Shown: positions 1-8,670 of the stretch, in pieces | Layout of the letters: every line of letters starts with the position of its first letter | How positions within the stretch are numbered: position 1 is the stretch's first letter | Assembly (NCBI RefSeq): GCF_016836705.1 | Contig: NZ_JAFCGY010000001.1 | Span: 248,001-312,000, forward strand | From: Mesorhizobium caraganae | GTDB lineage: Bacteria; Pseudomonadota; Alphaproteobacteria; Rhizobiales; Rhizobiaceae | Reading direction: 5' to 3' | DNA length: 64,000 nucleotides | Program-made: the position numbers and the translations under genes | Notes under the pieces: model-generated | Databases searched by the model: none | The model's input: the letters and a program-made list of their open reading frames with translations, nothing else | Told to the model about the DNA's origin: nothing

Positions 1-45
1 GAGACGCTGGAAGCCTTCCGCAAAGCGATGATCGCGCCGCGCTGA
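1..45 (+). CDS. C-terminal end of an unidentified protein
   Basis: The window opens inside a reading frame that ends at TGA 43-45. The visible tail reads ETLEAFRKAMIAPR and its codon use is GC-rich like the neighbours. Nothing diagnostic of a family is visible in 14 residues, so no function is offered. The frame is chosen because it is open from base 1 and ends in a plausible charged tail. Confidence 0.45.
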   Translation, partial: ETLEAFRKAMIAPR

Positions 46-145
46 GCCTTGCCAGCCTCGAACCAAAGTCCACGGGAACCTTCTGCACCTCAGGCTCGTT
101 GCTCCCGGCGTCGCGCGCGATTGTTGCGCGCCAAGGAGGAAAACC

Positions 146-332
146 ATGGGCGTCGAACAGGCACCGACCGCGAAGGGCAAGCAGGCCGCCAGGGGATTGA
201 AGCAGGCAGCTGCAAAGGACGAGCAAGACCGAGGCCGAAACCGGCCGGCCGCTGAAGAAGGGCGCCGCGCGTTTCGAGGAACGCTCCAAAAGCTCGGATG
301 GCAAAAGCGCGGGCGCCAAGCAGAAGATTTGA
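146..332 (+). pseudogene. Small Lys/Ala-rich hypothetical gene, probably frameshifted
   Basis: A strong ribosome binding site (AAGGAGG) sits just before ATG 146, and the first 25 or so codons give a Lys/Ala/Gln-rich peptide. In that frame the later part becomes an unlikely Arg-rich run that continues into the antisense of the next gene. In the frame one base away, bases about 225-332 read smoothly as KTEAETGRPLKKGAARFEER and on to a natural-looking Lys-rich end at TGA 330-332. The simplest reading is one short, basic, disordered protein of about 60 residues split by an indel near base 200-225. It could instead be a sequencing error or two unrelated pieces. No function is suggested. Confidence 0.3.
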
Positions 333-361
333 GTTCTCGCTCGCAAGCGCCAACGCGCTGC

Positions 362-2431
362 TTATTCTTCGCTCACATCCTGTACCCAGCTGCGCGGATG
401 GCCGTCGACGCGGAACTGGAAGATGAAATAGGGCGGAATGCAGGTGCCCTTGCCGTGCTTGGCCTCGGCCAGATCGTCGTAGCCGGCGGTGCAGATATAG
501 TCCTCGCGGCAGGGATGCGCCTTGTCGCAGGCGCGCAGGCCGGCGGTCTTGGTGAATTCCTTGGTACAGAATTTGTGGTCCTTGCCCGAAGCGATGCAGT
601 CGTTGAAGCCGGTCTTGGCCAGCCGCCCACAGCTTGCCTCGTCCGGAAGCTTGTCGCAGCTCGCCTTGCGCAGCATGCCGCCGGGAAAGCCGCCGGTCTT
701 CTGCTCGGGATTGTCGTAGCGCTGGCGCGCCGCGCCATAGCCGGCGAGCCTGATTACCGGTTTCTTGTCGCGCGCAGGATCGATGGCGCAAGCCTTTGCG
801 GTGGCCGGTGACAGGCGGCAATACTGGTCGCTGCCCCATTTTGACATCTTGATCTCGCCGAACTCGACGGGATCGCCGACGGCGGTGCCCTTCTCGCTGA
901 CGCAGGTGCCGAAGCCAGGATGGATGGCGCTTTCATGGACGCCAGCGCAGCGCAGGCCTTCACCACAGCTCCAGTCCTTGAAACTTGCATCCTCGCCGCT
1001 GTAGCAGATCGCGCCCCAACCATTGTAGAGGTCGGTGCCTTTCAGCGCCTCGGCGTATTTGGCATCGGGACGGGCGGCGAAGCCGCGGGAGAAATCCGGA
1101 TGGCTGCCGGCGGCGAAGTCCTCGACGATGGCGCGCCGGCGCGGCAGGTCGGCGAAGAACACCGCCGAGCCCGGTACGAAGACAGCGTTGCGGCGCGGCT
1201 CGCTCGCCGGATCGGCGCCGGTATAGTGGAAGCCGGCAATGCCATGCGTCTGGTGGCAGCCGGTGCAGGTCATATCATTGAGGCGCAAATTGAAGCCGGC
1301 CACCGATTTCACGCTTCGCAGTTCGTTGCCCCTGGCGACATAGTCCTTCAGCGCCTTTTCGATATCGGCATCCTCAAGCAGCCCATAGGCGATGTTGTTT
1401 TGCGATCTGGCCATGCCGCCGGGCGCGACCGAGACGGCGCTGGTCGCCAGGAATTTGTCGTCGATGACCAGCCGGCCGCGATCGAGGTCGTAGATGTTGC
1501 GGTCAGTGAGCAACCATTTGGCAAAGGCCGGCCGGTTGGCCAGCACGACCTTCCTGTCGATCTGGTTCTCCATCTTCGATTCCTGGAAGGTGGAAGTCGC
1601 CGGGTCCCATTTGAAAATCTTGAGGAGATATTCGGCGTGGCCGCCGAAATCGCGCCGGCTCGAGGCCGATAGCCGGAGAACCTGCATGTTGAGTTCGAGC
1701 CGCATGATCTGCGATGAATTCAGCATGGCGTTGGACAGCGGCCCTTCATCGGAGCGCAGCCAGGCTGCCAGCTGATCGGGTGGAAGGTCTTTTTGCCCGG
1801 TGGCAAGCCAGCGCCTGGCCACATCGGCACAGGACACGGCGGGGGCGCTTGGACGGTCTCTCGAAGCGCGGGCGCGAGCCTCGCCGGGCTTGGCGTTGAA
1901 GACCAGGCTCATGGTCAGCGGCAGGCGCGACGAAATGCGTTGTGCCGTCTTCCCTTTCGCCGGCTTCTCCGCCACCGAATAATGGAAACGGTAGATCAGC
2001 CTGATCTCGCCGCATTCAGTGTGGCCGAGATAGCCGCGGTCCATGCGGTTGACGACGCCAGTCAGGTCCAGCGTCGAGCCATCGTCATCGATGTAGTTGG
2101 GGTTGAATTTCTGGCTGGGGTCCTTCGTCTTCGCCATAGCGGCGACATAGGGGTCGGGACTGCCGGCGGGCTCGTCGGCGATCTCCTGCTTGACGGCGTT
2201 GCGCACCGGGGTCAGCGCACGCACCGAAAACAGGCCGCGATTGTCGACCTCACGCGTGAGACCCAGCGCCGGGCCGAGCAGGCGGCTGATGGAAAGACCA
2301 CCACGCTCGAGCGCCTGCAATGTGTCGGGGTCGGTGACGGCGACGCTGGAATCGAGCGTCACGGCGCACGCCGGCCACGGGCCGAGGCACAGCAGCGCCG
2401 CCAGCAACAGAAATCGACCGATCGTCCGCAA
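362..2431 (-). CDS. Secreted cysteine-rich protein with one c-type heme motif
   Basis: The 689-residue protein begins at TTG 2431 with a clear signal peptide (hydrophobic LLLAALLCLGPWP, cleavage expected after ACA). No ATG gives a better start. A single CTGCH motif near residue 395 is the classic covalent heme attachment site. The last 200 residues hold many cysteines, several in spaced pairs (CYSGED, CGEGLRCAG, CSDK-like blocks), suggesting disulfides or extra metal sites in the periplasm. I do not recognise the family. A periplasmic redox or surface protein is the most that can be inferred. It is divergent from the metallopeptidase gene 192 bp away, and no partner redox gene lies beside it. 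Confidence 0.75.
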   Translation of the reverse strand: MRTIGRFLLLAALLCLGPWPACAVTLDSSVAVTDPDTLQALERGGLSISRLLGPALGLTREVDNRGLFSVRALTPVRNAVKQEIADEPAGSPDPYVAAMAKTKDPSQKFNPNYIDDDGSTLDLTGVVNRMDRGYLGHTECGEIRLIYRFHYSVAEKPAKGKTAQRISSRLPLTMSLVFNAKPGEARARASRDRPSAPAVSCADVARRWLATGQKDLPPDQLAAWLRSDEGPLSNAMLNSSQIMRLELNMQVLRLSASSRRDFGGHAEYLLKIFKWDPATSTFQESKMENQIDRKVVLANRPAFAKWLLTDRNIYDLDRGRLVIDDKFLATSAVSVAPGGMARSQNNIAYGLLEDADIEKALKDYVARGNELRSVKSVAGFNLRLNDMTCTGCHQTHGIAGFHYTGADPASEPRRNAVFVPGSAVFFADLPRRRAIVEDFAAGSHPDFSRGFAARPDAKYAEALKGTDLYNGWGAICYSGEDASFKDWSCGEGLRCAGVHESAIHPGFGTCVSEKGTAVGDPVEFGEIKMSKWGSDQYCRLSPATAKACAIDPARDKKPVIRLAGYGAARQRYDNPEQKTGGFPGGMLRKASCDKLPDEASCGRLAKTGFNDCIASGKDHKFCTKEFTKTAGLRACDKAHPCREDYICTAGYDDLAEAKHGKGTCIPPYFIFQFRVDGHPRSWVQDVSEE

Positions 2432-2623
2432 GCCCCTGATACCCCCCGTTCGAACCGGATGCTACAGCGCGCAGGCCGCCTCGACCAGAGCGCGAAGCCG
2501 CGATGCCGGCGGCGCGAAAAATACTGTGACTTGGTGCAACCATTGGGATATTCGTTTGTTGGGTCGGACCGGGCCATACCATCGGCTGGGTCTGCCGGGA
2601 ATTTTGCATCACGGGGAGTTGCC

Positions 2624-3556
2624 ATGCTCTGGAAGGGCCGCCGTCAGAGTGACAATGTCGAGGACGAGCGCAGCGACAGCGGCGGCGGTGGTTTCGGCGG
2701 CGGCAGCCCTGGCCAGTTCCGCGTCCCGATCGGCGGCCGCACCGGTGGCGGCGGCAGCATCCTGCTCGTCATCCTTGTGGTGCTGGCCGGATGGTATTTC
2801 GGCTTCGATCCGTCGCAGATCCTGGGCAGCGGCGACAGCGGCGGTGTGCTGCCGGGGGGCGGCGGCCAGATCACCGACAACAGCAGCGGCCAGGACGAGG
2901 GTGCCGGCACGCCTGCTTCCGACGAGATGAAGCAGTTCGTGGCGACGGTGCTGGCCGAGACCGAAGAGACCTGGACCGGCATCTTCCAGTCACAGGGCTT
3001 GAAGTACGAGGACCCGAAGCTGGTGCTGTTCAGTGGCCAGATCCGCTCGGCCTGCGGCTCCGCCTCGACGGCAGCCGGCCCCTTCTATTGTCCCGGCGAC
3101 CACAAGGTCTACCTCGACACCACCTTCTTCCAGCAGCTCGACCAGCAGTTCGGCGCCTCGGGCGATTTCGCTCAGGCCTATGTGATCGCCCATGAGGTCG
3201 GTCACCATGTGCAGAACCTCACCGGCATCCTGCCCAAGTTCAACCAGATGCGTCAGTCCATGGGCGAGGCGGAAGCCAACCAGATGTCGGTGCGCATCGA
3301 GTTGCAGGCCGACTGCTTCGCCGGCGTGTGGGCACACTTCACCGGGCAGAAAGGCATTCTGGAACAGGGCGACATCGAAGAGGCGCTGAACGCCGCCAAG
3401 CAGATCGGCGACGACACGCTGCAGAAGAAGATGCAGGGCTATGTCGTTCCGGAAAGCTTCAACCATGGCACCTCGCAGCAGCGGCAGACCTGGTTGGCGC
3501 GTGGCTACAAGAGCGGCAAGCTGTCGGATTGCAACACGCTGACGGGTCCAATCTGA
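2624..3556 (+). CDS. Neutral zinc metallopeptidase, YpfJ-like
   Basis: Translation from ATG 2624 gives 310 residues. The frame is open further upstream, but only this start gives the family N-terminus MLWKGRRQS. A Gly-rich stretch is followed by one membrane span (LLVILVVLAGWYFG, about residues 46-60) and then a soluble peptidase domain. The motif HEVGHH (about residue 190) is the HExxH zinc site with Glu as base. ELQADCFAG, about 35 residues later, supplies the third ligand, as in the putative neutral zinc metallopeptidase family (PF04228). It is probably membrane-anchored with the catalytic domain in the periplasm. Substrates in this family are unknown. Confidence 0.9.
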   Translation: MLWKGRRQSDNVEDERSDSGGGGFGGGSPGQFRVPIGGRTGGGGSILLVILVVLAGWYFGFDPSQILGSGDSGGVLPGGGGQITDNSSGQDEGAGTPASDEMKQFVATVLAETEETWTGIFQSQGLKYEDPKLVLFSGQIRSACGSASTAAGPFYCPGDHKVYLDTTFFQQLDQQFGASGDFAQAYVIAHEVGHHVQNLTGILPKFNQMRQSMGEAEANQMSVRIELQADCFAGVWAHFTGQKGILEQGDIEEALNAAKQIGDDTLQKKMQGYVVPESFNHGTSQQRQTWLARGYKSGKLSDCNTLTGPI

Positions 3557-3725
3557 CGAGACTGTCTCAGGCCCGCACTTCCCAGCGTAAACCAACCGCC
3601 AACTTGCCGTCAGGGAATGTCAGGATCAGCGATTCCTGCGCGTTCCCTTATTGTTCCGGAATGACGCCTCGCCTATAAGGGGCGCCCGCCTTCGCCCAAA
3701 GGCGGCCCAGGGAGCAGGCACCATC

Positions 3726-4991
3726 ATGATCGACCCCAAAACCGCCAGGCGGGGCCTTGCGCTCGTCTTCACCACGCTGCTGCTCGATATTATCGGCTTC
3801 GGCATGATCATGCCGGTGCTGCCGGCTTTCTTGAGGGAGTTGAGTGGCGTCGGCATCAGCGAAGCGGCGATCGAAGGCGGCTGGCTGTTCTTCGTCTATG
3901 CGGCGATGCAGTTCTTCTTCGCGCCGATCATGGGCGGATTGAGCGACCGCTTCGGGCGGCGGCCGATCCTGCTCGCCTCGGTGCTGACCTTCTCCATCGA
4001 CAATCTGATCTGCGCCATCGCCTGGTCCTATCCGATGCTGTTCATCGGCCGCGTGCTGGCTGGTATTTCGGGCGCCAGCTATTCCACGACATCGGCCTTC
4101 ATTGCCGACATTTCGAACGATGAGAACCGGGCGAAGAACTTTGGTCTGCTCGGCATCGCCTTCGGCGTTGGCTTCGTCATCGGGCCGGTGCTGGGCGGGC
4201 TGCTCGGCACGTTCGGGCCGCGCGTCCCGTTCTATTTCGCCGCCGGGCTTGCCTTCGTGAATTTTTTGATCGCGCTGTTCTTCCTGCCGGAAACGCTGGA
4301 GCAGAAGCACCGCCGCCGCTTCGAATGGAAGCGCGCCAATCCGGTCGGCACGCTCATGCAGATGCGCCAATACCAGGGCATCGGGTGGATCGGACTCGCC
4401 TTCTTCCTGATGACGCTCGGCCACATGATGTATCCGGCGGTGTGGTCGTTCGTCTCCAATTACCGCTATGGCTGGAGTGAGCAGCAGATCGGCTTCTCGC
4501 TCGGCGCCTTCGGCCTGTGCGGGGCGATCGTCATGGCGACGGTGCTGCCGCGCGTGATCCCAAAACTTGGCGAATGGAGGACGGCGGTGATCGGCCTGAC
4601 ATTCACCGCGGCCAGCGCCTTTGGATATGCCTTCGCCTCACAAGGCTGGATGATCTATGCGGTGATCGTTGTCGGCTGCCTGGAAGCGCTGGCCGATCCG
4701 CCGCTGAGGAGCCTCGCCGCCGCCAAGGTGCCGCCTTCGGCGCAGGGCGAGCTGCAGGGCGCGATGACCTCGATCTTCTCGATCACCTCGATCATCACGC
4801 CGCTGCTCTACACCGCGATCTTTTCCTGGTTCACCGGGCCGAATGCGCCGGTGACCTTTGGCGGCGCGCCTTATCTGCTCGGCGCGTGCTTCCTGACGCT
4901 TGCAGTCATCGTCTTTGTGACGAAAGTGGCGCGGCCGACGGCCCGGGCAAATGTCACCACCGGTGTTGCGGAAGATGGAGCACAGGTATGA
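3726..4991 (+). CDS. TCR/Tet-type MFS exporter
   Basis: A 421-residue membrane protein with about 12 hydrophobic segments. ATG 3726 follows a GGGAGCAGG ribosome site, and the upstream frame is non-coding in character. The early motif [14 protein letters not shown] between helices 2 and 3 is the MFS motif A, and the overall pattern matches the tetracycline-resistance type drug:H+ antiporters (TCR/Tet). It should act in the inner membrane as a proton-driven exporter. The substrate cannot be told from sequence, and many chromosomal members do not confer tetracycline resistance. Its stop overlaps the ATG of the next, broken gene by 4 bases, so the two were once translationally coupled. Confidence 0.88.
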   Translation: MIDPKTARRGLALVFTTLLLDIIGFGMIMPVLPAFLRELSGVGISEAAIEGGWLFFVYAAMQFFFAPIMGGLSDRFGRRPILLASVLTFSIDNLICAIAWSYPMLFIGRVLAGISGASYSTTSAFIADISNDENRAKNFGLLGIAFGVGFVIGPVLGGLLGTFGPRVPFYFAAGLAFVNFLIALFFLPETLEQKHRRRFEWKRANPVGTLMQMRQYQGIGWIGLAFFLMTLGHMMYPAVWSFVSNYRYGWSEQQIGFSLGAFGLCGAIVMATVLPRVIPKLGEWRTAVIGLTFTAASAFGYAFASQGWMIYAVIVVGCLEALADPPLRSLAAAKVPPSAQGELQGAMTSIFSITSIITPLLYTAIFSWFTGPNAPVTFGGAPYLLGACFLTLAVIVFVTKVARPTARANVTTGVAEDGAQV

Positions 4992-5204
4992 GGCACGTCA
5001 GCCGCATTGCGCTGACCAGGGACGGGAGTATCGCTGTGGCGCGCCTGGTCTTCGGCGCCTGGCGCCTGCTCGACGGCAGCTGCGCGCCTCCGGAACGATG
5101 AAACCGAGCGGCATCTGGCGATGGTCAAGGCGCTGGAAATCAGCCTCGACCGCCAGCAATGGTTCGCCATTCTGGAGGCAAGCGAAGGCCGGCCGGTGGC
5201 GTAG
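4988..5204 (+). pseudogene. Aldo/keto reductase remnant with internal deletion
   Basis: ATG 4988 starts an N-terminus typical of YdhF-like aldo/keto reductases (RIALTRDG, then ARLVFGAWRLLD), but the frame stops after 37 codons. In another frame, bases about 5100-5204 encode a typical C-terminus of the same family (MVKALEISLDRQQWFAILEA, ending in EGRPVA). Roughly 240 residues of the barrel, including the catalytic Tyr and Lys, are gone and the two ends now lie in different frames. This is therefore a deletion relic of about 217 bp rather than a working gene. The 4-base overlap with the MFS gene shows that they once formed an operon. Confidence 0.7.
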
Positions 5205-5208
5205 AGGC

Positions 5209-6426
5209 TCAGGTCCGCTCGGCTAGCAATTCCTCGCCACGCTTTTCGCGGATCAAATTGACGAAGCGGCGGAACAGGTAGTGGGAGTCCTGTGGGCCTG
5301 GCGAAGCCTCGGGATGATGCTGGACCGAGAACACCGGGCGTCCCGTCAACGCGATGCCGCAATTCGAGCCGTCGAACAGCGAGACATGGGTTTCCTCGAC
5401 GCCTTCCGGCAGCGAGTCGGCATCGACGGCAAAGCCGTGGTTCATCGAGACGATCTCGACCTTGCCGGTGGTATGATCCTTGACCGGATGGTTGGCGCCG
5501 TGGTGGCCCTGGTGCATCTTGGCGGTCTTGCCGCCCAGCGCCAGCGCCAGTATCTGGTGGCCGAGGCAGATGCCGAACACCGGAATGTCGGTCTTGAGCA
5601 GGTCCTGGATCACCGGCACGGCGTAATCGCCGGTGGCTTCCGGATCGCCGGGACCGTTGGAGAGGAAGATGCCGTCGGGCTGCATGGCCAGGATCTCTTC
5701 CGAACCGGTGCTGGCAGGCACCACGGTGACCTTGGCACCGAGGCCGGAAAGCAGGCGCAGGATGTTGCGCTTGACGCCGTAGTCGATGGCGACGACGTGC
5801 ATGGACGGTTCGGCCTGTTCGCCAAAACCTTCGTTCCACACCCAGGGCGTTTCGCGCCAGACCGACGACTGGCCGGAGGTGACCTCCTTGGCGAGGTCGA
5901 GCCCGATGAGGCCCGACCAGGCGGCGGCGCGGCGCTTGAGGTCGTCGAGGTCGAAGACGCCGTCGGGCGCATGCGCGATGACGGCGTTGGGCATGCCCTT
6001 CTCGCGGATCAGCGCGGTCAGCGCGCGGGTGTCGATGCCGGAGAGCGCGACGATGCCGCGCTTCTTCAGCCACTGGTCGAGGTGGCCGGCGGCACGGTAG
6101 TTGGACGGGTTGGTGACATCGGCCTTGAACACGGCGCCGACGGCGCCGGCGCGGGCGACCGGGTTCAAGTCCTCGATGTCTTCGTCATTGGTGCCGATAT
6201 TGCCGATATGCGGGAAGGTGAAGGTAACGATCTGGCCGGCATAGGACGGGTCGGTGAGGATTTCCTGGTAGCCGGTGAGCGCGGTGTTGAAGCAGACTTC
6301 GGCGACGGCGGAGCCGGCGGCGCCAAGACCGCGACCCTCGATGACGGTGCCGTCGGCCAGCACCAGCAGGGCAGTCGGCTTTTCGGTTGCCCAGGCGGGG
6401 GTCAACGCGGGCGTCATCTCGGCCAT
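5209..6426 (-). CDS. carA: Carbamoyl-phosphate synthase small subunit
   Basis: The 405-residue glutaminase subunit of carbamoyl-phosphate synthetase hydrolyses glutamine and channels ammonia to CarB for arginine and pyrimidine synthesis. The N-terminal CPSase small-chain domain contains EVCFNTALTGYQEILTDPSY. The C-terminal class I amidotransferase domain has FGICLGHQ with the nucleophile Cys near residue 285, and HHPEASPGP carrying the catalytic His and Glu. Length is normal. It is divergent from the GatB/YqeY-type gene, an arrangement often seen beside dnaG and rpoD in Rhizobiales. carB is not in this window. It runs toward the aldo/keto reductase remnant and ends only 4 bp from it. Confidence 0.97.
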   Translation of the reverse strand: MAEMTPALTPAWATEKPTALLVLADGTVIEGRGLGAAGSAVAEVCFNTALTGYQEILTDPSYAGQIVTFTFPHIGNIGTNDEDIEDLNPVARAGAVGAVFKADVTNPSNYRAAGHLDQWLKKRGIVALSGIDTRALTALIREKGMPNAVIAHAPDGVFDLDDLKRRAAAWSGLIGLDLAKEVTSGQSSVWRETPWVWNEGFGEQAEPSMHVVAIDYGVKRNILRLLSGLGAKVTVVPASTGSEEILAMQPDGIFLSNGPGDPEATGDYAVPVIQDLLKTDIPVFGICLGHQILALALGGKTAKMHQGHHGANHPVKDHTTGKVEIVSMNHGFAVDADSLPEGVEETHVSLFDGSNCGIALTGRPVFSVQHHPEASPGPQDSHYLFRRFVNLIREKRGEELLAERT

Positions 6427-6678
6427 GGCGGCGCTCCTGTCAGGTTGCGCGCTTCGATGGTTCTGCGCAGCAAACGGCGCGGCCGATTTCTCGAGCCTGC
6501 GCGCATCAATTCATTGTCTTATGCAAGGCCGAGTACATAGGGGAAGGCGCCAGAGCGGTCAATGATGCCGGGCCAAATCGGCGGGCATTTGTTTCGTCGA
6601 ACGATATCAGTGGCTTGGCGCGTTTGCTTTACGAGTTCGCCACGGTTATTGTCCGCGCCGTTCGAAGGAGAAAGCATC

Positions 6679-7128
6679 ATGCGCGCAAAAATCGCCGAAT
6701 CCCTGAAGAGCGCGATGAAGGCGCAGGACAAGCACCGGCTGCCGACATTGCGGCTGATCCAGGCCGCCATCCACGACCGCGACATCGCCAATCGCGGCTC
6801 GGGCAAGGAGCCCGCCAGCGACGAGGAGATCCTGCAGATACTGGCCAAGATGGTGAAGCAGCGCGAGGAATCGGCCAAGGCGTTCGAAGACGGCAAGCGG
6901 CCGGAACTGGCGGCCCAGGAGCGCGGCGAGATGGAGATCATCCGCGGCTTCCTGCCGACGCAGCTGGACGATGCGGCCGTGGCTGCGGCGGCCCGCGAGG
7001 CGATTGCAGCCACGGGTGCCGCCAGCCAGAAGGACATGGGCAAGGTGATCGCCGCGCTGAAGCAGAAATATGCCGGCCAGATGGACTTCGGCAAGGCAAG
7101 CGGCATCGTCAAAGGCCTGCTGCAGTAG
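6679..7128 (+). CDS. GatB/YqeY domain protein
   Basis: 149 residues from ATG 6679, preceded by AAGGAG at 6665-6670; the open frame upstream of this is not protein-like. The sequence is an all-helical GatB/YqeY domain (family PF09424), with MRAKIAESLKSAMKAQDK at the start and a C-terminal helical bundle (QKYAGQMDFGKASGIVKGLL) resembling the tail domain of the GatB/GatE amidotransferase subunits. Free-standing YqeY proteins may help tRNA-dependent amidation, but the function is not settled. The position between carA and dnaG is typical of alphaproteobacteria. Confidence 0.92.
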   Translation: MRAKIAESLKSAMKAQDKHRLPTLRLIQAAIHDRDIANRGSGKEPASDEEILQILAKMVKQREESAKAFEDGKRPELAAQERGEMEIIRGFLPTQLDDAAVAAAAREAIAATGAASQKDMGKVIAALKQKYAGQMDFGKASGIVKGLLQ

Positions 7129-7344
7129 CAGCCGGCCTTCAAGGCGTCTTGCAGCGTCTTGCCGTATGGCGACGCATTTTCGATCGGCAAAGATTCAGCT
7201 ATGATCTGATTCCGGCGCGCCCACGCCTCCTCCCTCCAGCGGGAAGCATTGATCATGCGGGGCCATGCGATCATCAAAACCGACTGTTCGAGCACCAAGC
7301 ATAAGGAGGGGTTGCGAAGATTGCTCGCAATAGGAGGTTTTTCG

Positions 7345-8064
7345 ATGAGGTTGTCAGCGCCGGTCTACCATCTGAAGCGTGAAGCCAAACTCTTGGCGCG
7401 CAAAGACAATATTCCCCTTCACCAAGCGCTTGACCGCATTGCAGCCAGGGAAGGTTTCGACAACTGGAGCTTGCTTGCGAGCAAAGCCTCCGCAGCGACG
7501 CCTGCCGGCAAATTGTTTGCGCAAATGGCGCCCGGTGACCTGGTTCTGGTGGGGGCGCGGCCGGGCCAGGGCAAGACCCTGATGAGCCTCAAGCTCGCGT
7601 TGGAGGCCATGAGGTCGGGCAATCGCGGCGTATTCTTTACCTTGGAGTACAGCGAGCGAGACGTTTTGGACCGATTTCGCGCCATCGGGGCGGACCCGGC
7701 GCAGTTCGGCGGCCTGTTCGAATTCGACAATTCCGACGCCGTCAGCGCCGACTACATCATAGGCAAACTGGGATCGGCGCCGCGTGGCACGCTGGTGGTC
7801 ATAGACTATCTGCAACTGCTCGATCAGAAACGTGAAAACCCCGACCTGATGGCCCAGGTTCGCACGCTGAAGTCATTTGCCCGGGAACGAGGGCTGATCA
7901 TGGTCTTCATCTCCCAGATCGATCGATCATACGATCCGCGGATCAAGTCCTGTCCAGATATCAGCGACGTCCGCTTGCCGAACCCGCTGGATCTGTCGCT
8001 GTTCGACAAGGCATGTTTTCTCAACAAGGGCGAAGTTCGTTTCCAGGCCGGAGGCTTTGCCTAG
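7345..8064 (+). CDS. Stand-alone DnaB-like RecA-fold ATPase
   Basis: 239 residues from ATG 7345, chosen for the TAGGAGG site 8 bases upstream; the frame also extends upstream without a ribosome site. Residues about 1-50 (LSAPVYHLKREAKLLARKD and HQALDRIAAREGF) form a small helical domain of a kind seen at the ends of other Rhizobiales proteins. Residues about 65-235 are a RecA/DnaB core with Walker A GARPGQGKT, Walker B LVVIDYLQLLD and the DnaB-like ISQIDRS segment. It lacks the DnaB N-terminal domain and the full helicase length, so processive helicase activity is doubtful. It stands alone between YqeY and an acetyltransferase gene. Confidence 0.8.
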   Translation: MRLSAPVYHLKREAKLLARKDNIPLHQALDRIAAREGFDNWSLLASKASAATPAGKLFAQMAPGDLVLVGARPGQGKTLMSLKLALEAMRSGNRGVFFTLEYSERDVLDRFRAIGADPAQFGGLFEFDNSDAVSADYIIGKLGSAPRGTLVVIDYLQLLDQKRENPDLMAQVRTLKSFARERGLIMVFISQIDRSYDPRIKSCPDISDVRLPNPLDLSLFDKACFLNKGEVRFQAGGFA

Positions 8065-8106
8065 TCTCGCCGTCGCCCTGCTTCCCGGTTCCATGCATTG
8101 AGAATC

Positions 8107-8664
8107 ATGATCGAAATCGTCAAACCCGCGCTCGAACATCTGCTGTCCTACAAGGCGGCGCTCGAGCGTGGCTGGTCGCCGGATAATGTGCGGCTTGAGG
8201 AAGCGACGCGCGAGCAGCTTGCCGCCATCGAGGCGGATCCGGTGGCGTTCCTTGCCAGCCTCGACGATCCCGAGGCGAAGGGGCCGCCGATCGCCTTGCC
8301 CGATGGCACGACCGTGCCGCGGCTGCCGAGCTTCCGCCGCTGGATCTGGGACGGCGAGGCCGCCGGCTCGATCGGCTTTCGCTGGCAGCCCGGAACGTCG
8401 GCGCTGCCGTCGCATGTGCTCGGCCATATCGGCTATGCCGTGGTGCCGTGGAAGCGCGGCCGCGGCTATGCCACCGAAGCGCTGCGGCTGATGCTTCCCG
8501 AGGCGAGAGCGGTCGGCCTCGACTATGTCGAGCTCACCACCGATCTCGACAATCCAGCCTCGCAGAAGGTGGTGCTGGCCAATGGCGGCCGGTTGGTTGG
8601 CCCGTTCATCAAGGACGTCGCTTATGGCGGCGCCGAGAGCCTGCTGTTCCGGATCGATCTGTAG
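8107..8664 (+). CDS. GNAT family N-acetyltransferase
   Basis: 185 residues from ATG 8107 (a TTG three codons upstream is also possible). The acetyl-CoA site is visible as YAVVPWKRGRGYATEAL, the V/I-x-x-x-x-R/Q-x-x-G-x-G/A signature on the beta4-alpha3 turn, followed by an aromatic-poor beta strand DYVELTTDLDNPASQKV that is typical of the family. It should transfer an acetyl group from acetyl-CoA to an amine; the substrate is unknown. It is a monocistronic-looking gene that ends 6 bp from the convergent MFS gene. Confidence 0.88.
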   Translation: MIEIVKPALEHLLSYKAALERGWSPDNVRLEEATREQLAAIEADPVAFLASLDDPEAKGPPIALPDGTTVPRLPSFRRWIWDGEAAGSIGFRWQPGTSALPSHVLGHIGYAVVPWKRGRGYATEALRLMLPEARAVGLDYVELTTDLDNPASQKVVLANGGRLVGPFIKDVAYGGAESLLFRIDL

Positions 8665-8670
8665 CGCCTG

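Noticed and set aside
1793..2623. N-terminal extension of the zinc metallopeptidase frame
   Set aside because: It is antisense to the secreted cysteine-rich protein and Arg-rich; the family start is ATG 2624.
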